Shown here: piece after piece, positions 46,954-56,179 of the stretch
Position numbering within the stretch: position 1 is the first letter of the stretch
Layout of the letters: each line of letters opens with the position of its first letter
DNA from: Dorea phocaeensis
GTDB taxonomy: Bacteria; Bacillota; Clostridia; Lachnospirales; Lachnospiraceae
Direction of reading: 5' to 3'
Length of the DNA stretch: 64,000 bases
Assembly: GCF_900240315.1 (NCBI RefSeq)
Contig: NZ_OEPZ01000003.1
Span: 310,001 to 374,000 of the forward strand
Translations under genes and position numbers: made by a program
The notes under the pieces: generated by a model
Seen by the model: only the letters and a program-made list of their open reading frames with translations
Told to the model about the DNA's origin: nothing
Databases searched by the model: none

Positions 46954-47694
46954 TTACTCTGCTTCCAGATGGAACATCAGGATCGACAGTACAGTAAGCC
47001 CTGCCGTCTCCGTCCGAAGAATCCTCTTGCCCAGGGTAATTACTTGTGCGCCTGCCTCCATTGCCTGCTCCACTTCTTCCCGTTCAAATCCGCCCTCCGG
47101 ACCGATAAAAATCCCAATCGACTGCCCTGGCAGGATCTTCCTAATCACCTCTTTGGTAGTCTTCATTCCTTCCGCCAGTTCATAAGGCAGAAGCAATACA
47201 TTAAGTTCTGCCGCTTTAGAAAGAGCTTCCCGATAGCTGATTACAGGCTGAACTTCCGGAATACAGCCTCTTCCAGCCTGCTTCGCCGCACTTTCTGCAA
47301 TCTGCTGCCAACGTTCCGCCTTTTTCTTAGCTTTTTTCTCGTCCAGCTTTACCACTGACCGCTTCATAGCAACCGGAATCACCTGACACACACCAAGTTC
47401 CACCGCTTTTTGCACAATCAGTTCCATCTTATCCTGCTTGGGAAGTCCCTGAAACAGGTAAATTTTAGAAGGGAGTTCCGTATCAACAAGCATCTCTTCT
47501 TCCACCCTTAAAACGGCACACTCTTCCTCATAACCCGCAATCCTGCAACGGTACTTCAGGTTATTTCCATCACTGATCATCACAGCTTCTCCAACCTTCA
47601 TCCGAAGCACATTCTTCATATGATTCACATCAGCGCCCTCTATTCGAATAGAGTCACCTTCCACCTGCGACGGTGTCACAAAAAAATGCTGCAT
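46954..47694 (-). CDS. rsmE: 16S rRNA m3U1498 methyltransferase RsmE
   Basis: 246-aa SPOUT methyltransferase: N-terminal PUA-like domain (MQHFFVTPSQVEGDSIRIEGADVNHMKNVLRMK) and the knotted SAM site GIFIGPEGGFEREEVEQA near the C-terminus with LGKRILRTETAG. Normal length. It follows prmA by 26 bases, a common pairing. Confidence 0.95.
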   Translation of the reverse strand: MQHFFVTPSQVEGDSIRIEGADVNHMKNVLRMKVGEAVMISDGNNLKYRCRIAGYEEECAVLRVEEEMLVDTELPSKIYLFQGLPKQDKMELIVQKAVELGVCQVIPVAMKRSVVKLDEKKAKKKAERWQQIAESAAKQAGRGCIPEVQPVISYREALSKAAELNVLLLPYELAEGMKTTKEVIRKILPGQSIGIFIGPEGGFEREEVEQAMEAGAQVITLGKRILRTETAGLTVLSILMFHLEAE

Positions 47695-47719
47695 CTTCGC
47701 CTGCTCCTTTATCTTTCCA

Positions 47720-48673
47720 TTAATTTTTTCTTGCCGTTACCGACACCCACTCTCCCTGATGGTTGACTTCTAACACTTCAAGCCCTGCCGCCTTTACTGC
47801 ATCAACCACCGTCTGTTCCTTATCATCAATAATTCCGCTGGTGATATAGATTCCGCCGTGTTTCAGCTGTCCGATAATCACCGGTGTCAGAGGCACCAGC
47901 ACATCCGCCAAAATATTCGCCGCTACAATATCATACTTCTCATATCCAACCGCATCTTGCACCGCCGGATCATCAATAATATTTCCAATCATCACCTCAT
48001 ACTGATCCCTGCCAATTCCATTGACTTCCATATTCTCATGGGTCGCATCGATCGCACATGGATCAAGATCTGTTCCTACAGAATGAGCCGCACCAAATTT
48101 AAGCGCCAGCATCCCCAAAATTCCACTTCCGCATCCCACATCCAAAATCTGCGTATCCGGTTTCACATATTTCTTCAGCTGTCGGATGCAGAGCTGCGTC
48201 GTCTCATGCATTCCCGTTCCAAACGCAGTCCCCGGATCAATATGAATCACCAGCTTATCGCTGTCTTTTTCTTCTACCTGTTCCCAGGATGGAATTACCA
48301 GAATGTCATCGATATAGAACTGGTGGAAATACTGTTTCCAATTGTTCACCCAGTCCACATCTTCTGTCTGGGATTCCTCGATGGTACACTCACCTACCTC
48401 CAAATAGCTTCTCATTTCTTCCAGCTCTTTTCTTATATTCATCAAAATGGACGCGGCATCTTCTTCCTCTTCCAGATAAAAAGTCAGATAAGCAGTTCCG
48501 TCATCTTCTGCAATTTCCGGCAGAATATCCACAAACATCTGCTCCTTGTCTTCCTTGGTAAGCGGAACCTTATCTTCAATCTGAACCCCTTCAATGCCCA
48601 GATCCATCAACATACTGCTTACGATATCCTCCGCCTCTGTAGTCGTCTTCAGACGATATTGATTCCATTTCAT
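47720..48673 (-). CDS. prmA: Ribosomal protein L11 methyltransferase PrmA
   Basis: 317-aa SAM enzyme that trimethylates ribosomal protein L11. The N-terminal substrate domain is followed by DPGTAFGTGMHETTQLCI and the SAM motif ILDVGCGSGILGMLALKFG, with VAANILADVL further on. AACAGGAGG sets the start. It leads the prmA-rsmE-cysteine desulfurase-thiI group. Confidence 0.96.
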   Translation of the reverse strand: MKWNQYRLKTTTEAEDIVSSMLMDLGIEGVQIEDKVPLTKEDKEQMFVDILPEIAEDDGTAYLTFYLEEEEDAASILMNIRKELEEMRSYLEVGECTIEESQTEDVDWVNNWKQYFHQFYIDDILVIPSWEQVEEKDSDKLVIHIDPGTAFGTGMHETTQLCIRQLKKYVKPDTQILDVGCGSGILGMLALKFGAAHSVGTDLDPCAIDATHENMEVNGIGRDQYEVMIGNIIDDPAVQDAVGYEKYDIVAANILADVLVPLTPVIIGQLKHGGIYITSGIIDDKEQTVVDAVKAAGLEVLEVNHQGEWVSVTARKN

Positions 48674-48740
48674 ATGACTTTCCTCCTGTTTCTATTTTAT
48701 TTACTATTTTCAACACGGTATCCTTTTTGCCTCTGTCATT

Positions 48741-49307
48741 TCAGAGAATTCCCAAATGCTCCAGCAGAATTTTTCCGCCCATCAAAATTAAAATCAAACC
48801 GCCGGCAAATTCCGCTTTTTTCTCATATTTCCCTCCGAATATATTGCCTATTTTAACACCTGCAACAGATAAAGTAAATGTAATTCCCCCAATAAATACC
48901 ACTGCCGGTACAATATCAACGGTAAGAAACGCAAAGGTAACACCTACCGCAAGAGCATCGATACTGGTTGCCACTGCCAACCCCAACATCGTACGCACAT
49001 CCAGCGACTCATCCGCATCCTCGTAATCTTCACAGGCGCCTTCGGATTCCCGAATCATATTTCCTCCAATAAGGGCCAACAAAATGAATGCAATCCAATG
49101 ATCCACAGAGGTGATCACTTCTTTAAACTGAACACCCAACACATAGCCAATCAGCGGCATCAGCGCCTGAAACCCTCCAAAATAAGCTCCCACCAGCCCT
49201 GCCTTTCCCCAAGTACAGCGCTTCATGGAGAGACCTTTACAGACAGCTACTGCAAAAGCATCCATAGAAAGCCCCACCGCAATCAAAACCAATTCGATCA
49301 GTCCCAT
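48741..49307 (-). CDS. mntP: Manganese efflux pump MntP
   Basis: 188-aa membrane exporter with six hydrophobic helices and the family motifs [15 protein letters not shown] at the start and [15 protein letters not shown] in the second half (paired Asp residues for Mn2+). It lies 34 bases after the MoxR gene, so no yybP-ykoY riboswitch fits between them; it may be part of the LRR-VWA-MoxR transcript. GGAAGGGAC precedes the start. Confidence 0.94.
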   Translation of the reverse strand: MGLIELVLIAVGLSMDAFAVAVCKGLSMKRCTWGKAGLVGAYFGGFQALMPLIGYVLGVQFKEVITSVDHWIAFILLALIGGNMIRESEGACEDYEDADESLDVRTMLGLAVATSIDALAVGVTFAFLTVDIVPAVVFIGGITFTLSVAGVKIGNIFGGKYEKKAEFAGGLILILMGGKILLEHLGIL

Positions 49308-49341
49308 GTCCCTTCCTCCTTCGTCTCTCCACTCTGTCAGC

Positions 49342-50847
49342 TTAACATTTCAAAGCTGTATTCAAGTCTTCTTCCACTTCATCAAGCTCCGTTAAAATCT
49401 CCTGCTGACGCTCATCAAACAGAAGCCTTTTATTATATTTATAATATTTATCACAATCGTAATCTTTCAGGAACCGAACGCTGTATACACTGGTATTCAG
49501 TTCTGTCACAAAAGCTACCATCTCCTGGCTGTCTCCAAATGCATCTTCCATAAAATCAAAGGCATGTTCCAGCGCTTCTTTCGTTCTGTTGTAAATAAGC
49601 TCCCGACAAGCCACTGCTTCTGCAAACAATTCTTTCACTCTGTCAAATGCTTCCTCGCCTTCCAGATGCTCTTTCTCCACTTTCAATCCATATCCTTCCA
49701 GCGTCTCCAGCATCCGGCGGTAAAGACGATCCTCCAACCGTGTCAGCTGCTCTGCCTGTCGAAGCTTCTCATAATTCTCTCTAGCAGAACGCAGCGTTGA
49801 TTCGAACTCTTTTGTTTCTTTATAAACTTTGAGGTGTTCATATACCATTGTCACATACCGATCTTCCAATGCATAGTCCCGAAAACTGCTCATCAATCTT
49901 CCCAACAGCATATTCACTACGCTCAACCGTTCATCAAATGCTGCATAACGAAGCTGCTCCAACGTCTCCTTACTATAGATACCTGCAACAATTTTTTCCA
50001 ATCCATAATCTTTCTGATACTTGGCATATAGTTCCAGATAGTTCGCAAATTCTTTTGCAACCTTCCAGTGCTGCAAATACTGATGCACCACTTCCCGGTC
50101 TGCCTTTTTGCCAAGGCGCTCATAGGCATAGAGAAGCTCTGAAAGATCCTCCCAGCCTCTGGCAGTTACGAATGCTTTCCCATCCACGGTTGTCTCAATC
50201 CGATAGAAATGTTCTCTTCTGATCTCCAGATAAGAAAGAATTGCCGGATAAATCTCGGCCTGCCTAGCATATTCTTTCCAAACTTCATAATTCTCTTCCA
50301 CATCAATCTTTTTAATCCGATCCAGCGTAACCACATCGAATTCCCGAACCGACCGATTGTACTCCGGCGGATTTCCAGCCGCCACAATCACCCAGCCTTC
50401 CGGCACTTTCTGATTACCAAAGGTCTTACACTGCAAAAACTGCAGCATGGTTGGCGCCAATGTTTCGGATACACAATTGATCTCATCAATAAACAGAACC
50501 CCTTCTTTCAGCCCTGTCTGTTCCATCTTCTCATAGACCGATGAGATAATCTCACTCATAGTATATTCGGTGACCGAATACGTCTTATTTCCATATTCCT
50601 TCTCTTTGATGAACGGAAGTCCCACCGCACTCTGTCTGGTATGATGCGTAATCGTATAGGATACCAGTGCAATCTTGCACTCTCTGGCAATCTGTTCCAT
50701 AATCTGTGTTTTTCCAATCCCCGGAGGTCCCATTAATAGAATTGGCCTCTGTCGGATTGCCGGAATCAGATACTCTCCGGTCTCATCCTTCTGAAGATAC
50801 GCTTCGATTGAATTTTGAATCTCCTGTTTCGCTCTTTTTATATCCAT
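49342..50847 (-). CDS. MoxR-type AAA+ ATPase
   Basis: 501-aa protein. Residues 1-260 are an AAA+ module: Walker [16 protein letters not shown] near 36-50, Walker [13 protein letters not shown] near 116, and a sensor region [19 protein letters not shown]. The C-terminal half is helical and coiled-coil-like ([24 protein letters not shown]). MoxR ATPases act with VWA proteins as remodelling chaperones, such as RavA-ViaA. It overlaps the VWA gene by 10 bases and belongs to the LRR-VWA-MoxR operon. Confidence 0.92.
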   Translation of the reverse strand: MDIKRAKQEIQNSIEAYLQKDETGEYLIPAIRQRPILLMGPPGIGKTQIMEQIARECKIALVSYTITHHTRQSAVGLPFIKEKEYGNKTYSVTEYTMSEIISSVYEKMEQTGLKEGVLFIDEINCVSETLAPTMLQFLQCKTFGNQKVPEGWVIVAAGNPPEYNRSVREFDVVTLDRIKKIDVEENYEVWKEYARQAEIYPAILSYLEIRREHFYRIETTVDGKAFVTARGWEDLSELLYAYERLGKKADREVVHQYLQHWKVAKEFANYLELYAKYQKDYGLEKIVAGIYSKETLEQLRYAAFDERLSVVNMLLGRLMSSFRDYALEDRYVTMVYEHLKVYKETKEFESTLRSARENYEKLRQAEQLTRLEDRLYRRMLETLEGYGLKVEKEHLEGEEAFDRVKELFAEAVACRELIYNRTKEALEHAFDFMEDAFGDSQEMVAFVTELNTSVYSVRFLKDYDCDKYYKYNKRLLFDERQQEILTELDEVEEDLNTALKC

Positions 50848-52169
50848 GCATGTTCTCCTTTAATCTCTTCTTCCAATGTTTCCTTCTCCAGGATCAGCTT
50901 CATCGCCCATCCCGGAACATCTACATCTTCATAATCTTCTTCCAAAAATACGAATGCTGTCGCATAAGGCGGCATCTTCTCCGGATAAATTCCACGTCCA
51001 TCCGTAAAATAAATCAATCCCCGCAAGCTATCAAATGCGTGCTGCATCCGCAATTCTTCCACGTATGCAAACGCCGGCCGAAAATCGGTTCCGCCCTCCC
51101 CCCTAAGTTCCAAATGTTCCATATAGGTTCTCAATTCCTCTTCACTGGTAATCTTCTGATCCGTCTGAACTTGATCATCACATTGAATAATATGAATATT
51201 AATCTTTCGGAAGAAACTATTTGTTTCACTTAATATTCCATAAGTTTCTTCCAGGAACTTTTTTACAAGTATTCCCGAACAGGACATGGAGGTGTCAATC
51301 ACAATCACAAACTCTTCCACCTTCTTGACTTCCTTCCATTCCTGCGGCTCAATCAGCGGCATATTTCCGTAAATAGAAAGCCCATAACTATAAAAAGTAT
51401 AATCAAACGAATCTGGATCCACTTCCATCTCTTCTCTTAGCACTGCAAACTTCTTCAAAAACTCCCGATAATCATACCGCTCCCTGTTTTCTACCTTTAC
51501 CTGTTCCTTCAGATCGCCCGATGCCGAAGACATCTCGCTGGAAAATGTTTCCATATCACTTTCCATTTGCTCACTGATATGCTGCCATTGATTTTCGATC
51601 TCCTGCTTCTTCTCCTGATCATCATCTTCCGGCCAATAATTGTGGTCATCCACTCGAAATTCTGCCTCTAATGCAGTAATCTGAGATTCGGACAGCTCCC
51701 ATCTGCTTAGTACCGCGTAAATCTTTTCCGCAGTTAAAACCTTCATCTCTCTGCGAAGTCTGCGATAGGTCTCTCTCCGCAAAAGGGAAGATCCCCGCAT
51801 CACACAGCGGTGATGAATACTGTCTACTATAGATTCTGCTGCCATATCACAGGCAAGATCATAAAACCTCTTATCTCTGCCATTTCGCCGCGCCATATGC
51901 CGAAAAATGCCATGCAGTACCAAATGCAGATAAATTCGATTCACTAGATATCTGTCTTCTCGATACAGTCCTCCCAAATACTGCGGATGATAGTAAAGAA
52001 ACCTTCCATCCGTCCCCATCCCGTCTGCTCCCTCATCCAGCACAGGACAAAGGGAGGATAACGCTACATCAAGGAAACGCATCTTCATATAAAGCTCGCC
52101 TCTCGCAGATAACAGAATCTTTCTGCTCACCATATCCAATTTTTCTGTAGTCGTTCGTTCCTCATTCAT
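50838..52169 (-). CDS. DUF2201-type protein with VWA domain
   Basis: 443 aa. The N-terminal half resembles the DUF2201 putative metallopeptidase domain (HLVLHGIFRHMARR), but the usual HExxH-type Glu is missing (HGIFRH). The C-terminal half is a von Willebrand A domain with the MIDAS motif DTSMS (EFVIVIDTSMSCSG) and YFTDGRG. Between them is an acidic, charged linker. It is the natural partner of the MoxR ATPase that overlaps its end. A cytoplasmic role is likely, since no signal peptide is present. Confidence 0.88.
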   Translation of the reverse strand: MNEERTTTEKLDMVSRKILLSARGELYMKMRFLDVALSSLCPVLDEGADGMGTDGRFLYYHPQYLGGLYREDRYLVNRIYLHLVLHGIFRHMARRNGRDKRFYDLACDMAAESIVDSIHHRCVMRGSSLLRRETYRRLRREMKVLTAEKIYAVLSRWELSESQITALEAEFRVDDHNYWPEDDDQEKKQEIENQWQHISEQMESDMETFSSEMSSASGDLKEQVKVENRERYDYREFLKKFAVLREEMEVDPDSFDYTFYSYGLSIYGNMPLIEPQEWKEVKKVEEFVIVIDTSMSCSGILVKKFLEETYGILSETNSFFRKINIHIIQCDDQVQTDQKITSEEELRTYMEHLELRGEGGTDFRPAFAYVEELRMQHAFDSLRGLIYFTDGRGIYPEKMPPYATAFVFLEEDYEDVDVPGWAMKLILEKETLEEEIKGEHAWI

Positions 52170-52219
52170 CTGGCTTTACTCCTGTCTCTTTCCTGGTTCC
52201 ATCCAAGTTTCCGCAAGAT

Positions 52220-53212
52220 TTATAGTTCAAATGTTTTCTGTTTTTTCGGGAAACAGCGATACCGCATATCCATCAGAAGACTTAGGACTTCCGTCTTCTT
52301 TGACTGCGCAGCTCTTTCCATCGCCGCCTCCAACGCCTCTAAAGTCCACAGGCCCTCCCTCTCCAAAAACATAAGCCCATCCTGATTTTCCTGCTCTGCC
52401 AAAATACCGGCCGCCTCTTTTAGGCACTCCTGCAAAAAGGTCTTATACCTGTCTTTCGCGGCTGGTTCCAAACGATATGGATAGCACAACCGATTCATAA
52501 CCAGTTCCACCGCCGTCTCAAGTTCTTCTTCCGCTCTGGTTCGATACAGCAATTCATCGTATTTTTTATAATCCAATTCCCGGTCATAGAAACACTGGCG
52601 GTAATAACCACCTGCACCGTGATGATGGGTTACCAGAAGTCTTGCCGGCGTATTTTCCACTGCCTCTTCATAATGCTCCGGAAACAACACACGCGCTTCC
52701 TCACCTTCATAGAACAATCTCGCCCTGACGGCAAAGCGAATCTCATCCACAATCGATCGAAGACAGCTTTTCTCCCCTTGAAAGAAGTGTATTTCCACCG
52801 CTTCTAAACGACATCCGGTAAACGCTCCTCCGCCAATCTCCAAAAGGCTATCCGAAAGAATCAATGTCTTTAAATTCCTGCATCGATAGAATGCATATCT
52901 GCCAATTTCCGTCACGCCTTTCGGAAGCCATACAGATTCTACCTGTTCCGCACAGATCCTTTCCGCCTTCTCTTGCGCATGTCTGTCCACCTTAATGTCC
53001 GGCACCTCTTTATTTCTCCAAATCAAATCATCCTGATCTGTCTTCGCCTCAGCAAAAGCATAGGGTGCTATAGAAATTACCGGAAGCCCCTCTATCTCAT
53101 CTGGCAGCACAATCTGACCGTCTTCACCAAAACATCCGGTAATCTCGATTCCTTCTTCTTTTCGTTTATAATGTATTTCCCGGCAAAACTGCCCGCATTC
53201 TTTTTTCCACAT
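52220..53212 (-). CDS. Leucine-rich-repeat (BspA-like) cytoplasmic protein
   Basis: 330 aa with two LRR_5-type stretches: IEITGCFGEDGQIVLPDEIEG / LPVISIAPYAFAEA near 21-57, and VESVWLPKGVTEIGRYAFYRC / LKTLILSDSLLEIGGGAFTG near 92-132. The rest (190-330) is helical and charged with no repeat. There is no signal peptide or anchor, unusual for BspA-like LRR proteins, which are mostly secreted. It is the first gene of the operon with the VWA and MoxR genes and may act as its target-recognition or adaptor part; this is inference. Confidence 0.82.
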   Translation of the reverse strand: MWKKECGQFCREIHYKRKEEGIEITGCFGEDGQIVLPDEIEGLPVISIAPYAFAEAKTDQDDLIWRNKEVPDIKVDRHAQEKAERICAEQVESVWLPKGVTEIGRYAFYRCRNLKTLILSDSLLEIGGGAFTGCRLEAVEIHFFQGEKSCLRSIVDEIRFAVRARLFYEGEEARVLFPEHYEEAVENTPARLLVTHHHGAGGYYRQCFYDRELDYKKYDELLYRTRAEEELETAVELVMNRLCYPYRLEPAAKDRYKTFLQECLKEAAGILAEQENQDGLMFLEREGLWTLEALEAAMERAAQSKKTEVLSLLMDMRYRCFPKKQKTFEL

Positions 53213-53243
53213 CGTGCTCTTCCCCTAAAAAACAACTGTTTCT

Positions 53244-53272
53244 ATTTTACATGGAATCTAAAGAGATTTCAA
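53244..53272 (-). promoter_or_regulatory. Promoter of the LRR-VWA-MoxR operon
   Basis: On the minus strand TTGAAA (53267-53272), a 17-base spacer and TAAAAT (53244-53249), 31 bases before the LRR start. Confidence 0.65.
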
Positions 53273-53280
53273 TCATTATG

Positions 53281-53318
53281 AAAAATGGATGCACAGCTTC
53301 TCTGCCATACATCCATTT
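53281..53318 (-). terminator. Intrinsic terminator after the ACT-PaaK-IOR operon
   Basis: 9-bp stem AAATGGATG / CATCCATTT with an 18-base loop; the minus strand ends in TTTTTC. It lies about 50 bases past the first ACT gene stop and isolates the next operon. Confidence 0.8.
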
Positions 53319-53370
53319 CATCCATACTGCTTTCGTATTTATATCCAAATATTCCTTATGTAGCTTTCAC

Positions 53371-53814
53371 TTAGCAGTTTGCCCGATATGCTTCATCTGC
53401 ACTGTACACGTCAAAACCGCTACCCTTTAAAATATCGATCACCCGTGCCGGATCGTCGCTCTTTAATACCGCCGCAGCATCCGCTCCATTTGCAAATGCA
53501 TACATATATTCTACATTCACTTCTCCTTCCACGATCAGGTGCATCGCTTTGCTTAACGAACCCGTCGCATGCGGAACACGAAGAGCAACTACATCGGTCA
53601 ACATCGCAGTAATTCCCGCCTCTTTCAGCGCTGCACGCCCCTTATGCGGCTCTGATACGATCATGCGGAGCATTCCGTAATCCGAAGTATCCGCAAGACT
53701 CAGCGCTACAATATTTACCTCGTTCTCTGCCAGAACATTCAACACCTCATCTAAACGCCCTTCTCGATTTTCCAGAAATACAGACAGCTGTGAAATTGTA
53801 TTGCTCATACCCAT
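53371..53814 (-). CDS. Tandem ACT domain protein (copy 1)
   Basis: 147 aa with two ACT folds: QLSVFLENREGRLDEVLNVLAENEVNIVALSL and a second from about residue 72 (VVALRVPHATGSLSKAMHLI...NVEYMYAF). ACT domains bind amino acids and regulate enzymes. It is a paralogue of the copy at 55179-55598. It is the last gene of the iorAB-PaaK group and probably senses an aromatic or branched amino acid. AGGAGGAAGAAAGA precedes the start. Confidence 0.88.
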   Translation of the reverse strand: MGMSNTISQLSVFLENREGRLDEVLNVLAENEVNIVALSLADTSDYGMLRMIVSEPHKGRAALKEAGITAMLTDVVALRVPHATGSLSKAMHLIVEGEVNVEYMYAFANGADAAAVLKSDDPARVIDILKGSGFDVYSADEAYRANC

Positions 53815-53831
53815 TCTTTCTTCCTCCTTTT

Positions 53832-55163
53832 CTACAGTTGCCGATTGTCAATTACACGTTTTGCTTTGCCTTCACTTCTCTGAATCGTCTTTGGCTCTAC
53901 CAGTTTCACTCTTACAGCAACACCAAGCGCCTGTTTAAGAACGGCACCGACTCTGTTCTTCAGTTCATCCAGCTTACGCATTTCATCAGAGAAATATCGT
54001 TCATCTACTTCCACCATGACAGTCAGAACGTCCAGGTTATTTTCACGATCAACGATCATCAGATAATGAGGTGCCACGCCTCCTCCCATAGACAGAAGCG
54101 CAGACTCTACTTGTGTCGGGAATACATTCACACCACGAATCACCTTCATATCATCCGTGCGGCCCGTAAACTTCTGGATTCTTGGAAGTGTTCTTCCACA
54201 TTCACAAACGCTGTGATCAATGCTGGTCAAATCCTTGGTTCTATAACGAAGAAGCGGCATTCCTTCCTTCGCCAGCGTCGTAAATACCAATTCTCCAGTC
54301 TCACCATCCGCGCAAGCAGATTGATCCGCCGGATTTAATACCTCCGGATAGAAATAATCTTCATATACGTGCAAGCCCTTGTGATGAATACAATCCATTG
54401 CCACGCCGGGACCTGTAACCTCACAGAGACCATAGATATCAAAACTATTAATATCCAACATCCGTTCCAGTTTCAAACGCATCTCTTCTGTCCACGGTTC
54501 CGCCCCATTAATACTTGCCTTAATTTGAAGGCGATCTAGAATTCCTTCCTCCTGGATAGCTTCTGCCAGATACATCGCATAAGACGGCGTACATGCAAAC
54601 GCGGTTGCTCCAAAATCTTCCATACACATCAACTGCCGCTTCGTGTTGCCGGCAGACATTGGAATCGCCATAGCCCCCAATGCCCGGGCACCAAGATCCA
54701 GTCCCATTCCTCCGGTAAACAATCCGTAACCATAGCACACATGAATCCGATCTTCTGATGTCAGCCCCGCCATGGTCAATGCTCTTGCCACACATTCTCC
54801 CCAAACATCTACATCCTTTTGTGTATAGGATGCAAGGGTCAGTTTTCCTGTCGTTCCGGACGTTCCCTGAACACGCACAATCTTTTCCTGCGGCACTGCA
54901 AGCAGTCCAAACGGATAATGATCCCTTAAATCTTCTTTGGTTGTAAATGGAAGTTTCCCGATATCCTCAATTCCTTTGATATCTCCTGGTTCCAACCCCA
55001 ATACGTCCATTTTTTTTCGGTAAAACTCCACATTCTCATAGACATTTTTCACCTGTCTGACAAGGCGCTCACTCTGAAGCGTACTCATCTCATCTCTGCT
55101 CATACATTCAATCTTCGGGTCACGAATTCTTTCCTTCCAGTCTTCCCGCGCCACTTTCGCCAT
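53832..55163 (-). CDS. PaaK-type phenylacetate-CoA ligase (copy 1)
   Basis: 443-aa adenylate-forming ligase that joins aryl acetates to CoA. Family blocks: REDWKERIRDPKIECMSRDEM, the ATP motif VQGTSGTTGKLTLASYT, FDIYGLCEVTGPGVAMDC, RYRTKDLTSIDHSVCECGRT and IRGVNVFPTQVESAL. The conserved Lys near the C-terminus (GKAKRVIDNR) is present. With IorAB, which makes arylacetyl-CoA, it could run toward free acid with ATP gain, or the reverse. A paralogue lies at 57935-59245. Confidence 0.92.
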   Translation of the reverse strand: MAKVAREDWKERIRDPKIECMSRDEMSTLQSERLVRQVKNVYENVEFYRKKMDVLGLEPGDIKGIEDIGKLPFTTKEDLRDHYPFGLLAVPQEKIVRVQGTSGTTGKLTLASYTQKDVDVWGECVARALTMAGLTSEDRIHVCYGYGLFTGGMGLDLGARALGAMAIPMSAGNTKRQLMCMEDFGATAFACTPSYAMYLAEAIQEEGILDRLQIKASINGAEPWTEEMRLKLERMLDINSFDIYGLCEVTGPGVAMDCIHHKGLHVYEDYFYPEVLNPADQSACADGETGELVFTTLAKEGMPLLRYRTKDLTSIDHSVCECGRTLPRIQKFTGRTDDMKVIRGVNVFPTQVESALLSMGGGVAPHYLMIVDRENNLDVLTVMVEVDERYFSDEMRKLDELKNRVGAVLKQALGVAVRVKLVEPKTIQRSEGKAKRVIDNRQL

Positions 55164-55178
55164 CTCTACTCAACTCCT

Positions 55179-55598
55179 CTACAAATCCTTTTCTTCTACA
55201 ATCTTTACACTGGCAGCATTCAGTATATCTGCTGCTTTATCATAATCATCCGCACTGAACACCATAACCGGTGCTCTTCCGTCCCGGATTACGAATGAAT
55301 AAATATAATTAATGTTTACCTGGCCTTCTGCAAGAATCTGAAGCATATGATTCAGATTCCCTTTTTCATCCACTAGCTCTACGCCCATGACTTCATGGAC
55401 CCGAACCACAAATCCCTGGTGGGTCAGATACTCCTTCCCCACCTCCGGCTGATCCACCACCAGACGAAGAATGCCAAATTCCGGTGTATCAAATGATGCA
55501 ACTGCACGAATATTTACATGCGCTTCCGTCAGTCTGGATGTTACGTCCATCAAGCTTCCCGGCTTATTTTCCACAAATACAGATAACTGCCTGATCAT
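55179..55598 (-). CDS. Tandem ACT domain protein (copy 2)
   Basis: 139 aa, two ACT folds: RQLSVFVENKPGSLMDVTSRLTEAHVNIRAVA and FVVRVHEVMGVELVDEKGNLNHMLQIL. It is a clear paralogue of the gene at 53371. Its start overlaps the iorB stop by 4 bases, so it is translated with IorB and may modulate it or the ligases. Confidence 0.88.
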   Translation of the reverse strand: MIRQLSVFVENKPGSLMDVTSRLTEAHVNIRAVASFDTPEFGILRLVVDQPEVGKEYLTHQGFVVRVHEVMGVELVDEKGNLNHMLQILAEGQVNINYIYSFVIRDGRAPVMVFSADDYDKAADILNAASVKIVEEKDL

Positions 55599-56179
55599 AT
55601 TCCTCCTCCTAACATCTGATATCCCGCGTCAAATGCCCGTTTATTGATCTCAACCGTCTTCGGCGGAACCGTTTTTTCAATCACCTCATACCACTGTTCC
55701 TTCGTAAAGTCCATATGCTGCGCTGCAACTCCAAGCACAATCAAGTTAAATACCTTCGGGTTTCCAAGCTTCTTGGACTCTTCCGTTGCATTAATTGCAT
55801 AAACCTGGTGATTTTTACTCAGCTCCTCAATGATCTGCTCCGGATACTCGGCAACCCCAATGGTTACCGGCATCGGATCGATTCGCCAGTCGTTAATCAC
55901 AAGCGCGCCATCTTTTTTCAGGAAATGCGCATACCGAAGAGCCTCTAGTCTTTCAAATGCAATCAGTACATCCGCCTGACCTTCTTCCACAATCGGCTCC
56001 GCCACATGTTCACCGTAACGGACAAAAGTGACAACACTTCCACCTCTCTGAGCCATTCCATGAACTTCAGAAAGTTTGACATCGTATCCATTTTCAATGG
56101 CAAGCCCGCCCAGGATTCTGCTGGTCAGAAGAGTTCCCTGGCCGCCTACGCCTACAATCATAATATTTTTCCCTGCCAT
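55595..56179 (-). CDS. iorB: Indolepyruvate:ferredoxin oxidoreductase beta subunit
   Basis: 194-aa small subunit of the archaeal/clostridial-type IOR, which oxidises indolepyruvate and other aryl pyruvates to aryl acetyl-CoA with reduced ferredoxin. It starts MAGKNIMIVGVGGQGTLLTSRILG and contains VHGMAQRGGSVVTFVRYG, the gamma-type oxidoreductase pattern. Its start shares a base with the iorA stop. Confidence 0.94.
   Translation of the reverse strand: MAGKNIMIVGVGGQGTLLTSRILGGLAIENGYDVKLSEVHGMAQRGGSVVTFVRYGEHVAEPIVEEGQADVLIAFERLEALRYAHFLKKDGALVINDWRIDPMPVTIGVAEYPEQIIEELSKNHQVYAINATEESKKLGNPKVFNLIVLGVAAQHMDFTKEQWYEVIEKTVPPKTVEINKRAFDAGYQMLGGGI

Noticed and set aside
47858-48856. 332-codon plus-strand ORF
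   Set aside because: Antisense to prmA and mntP, with no start signal; a shadow frame.
49308-49341. yybP-ykoY manganese riboswitch before mntP
   Set aside because: Only 34 bases separate mntP from the previous gene.
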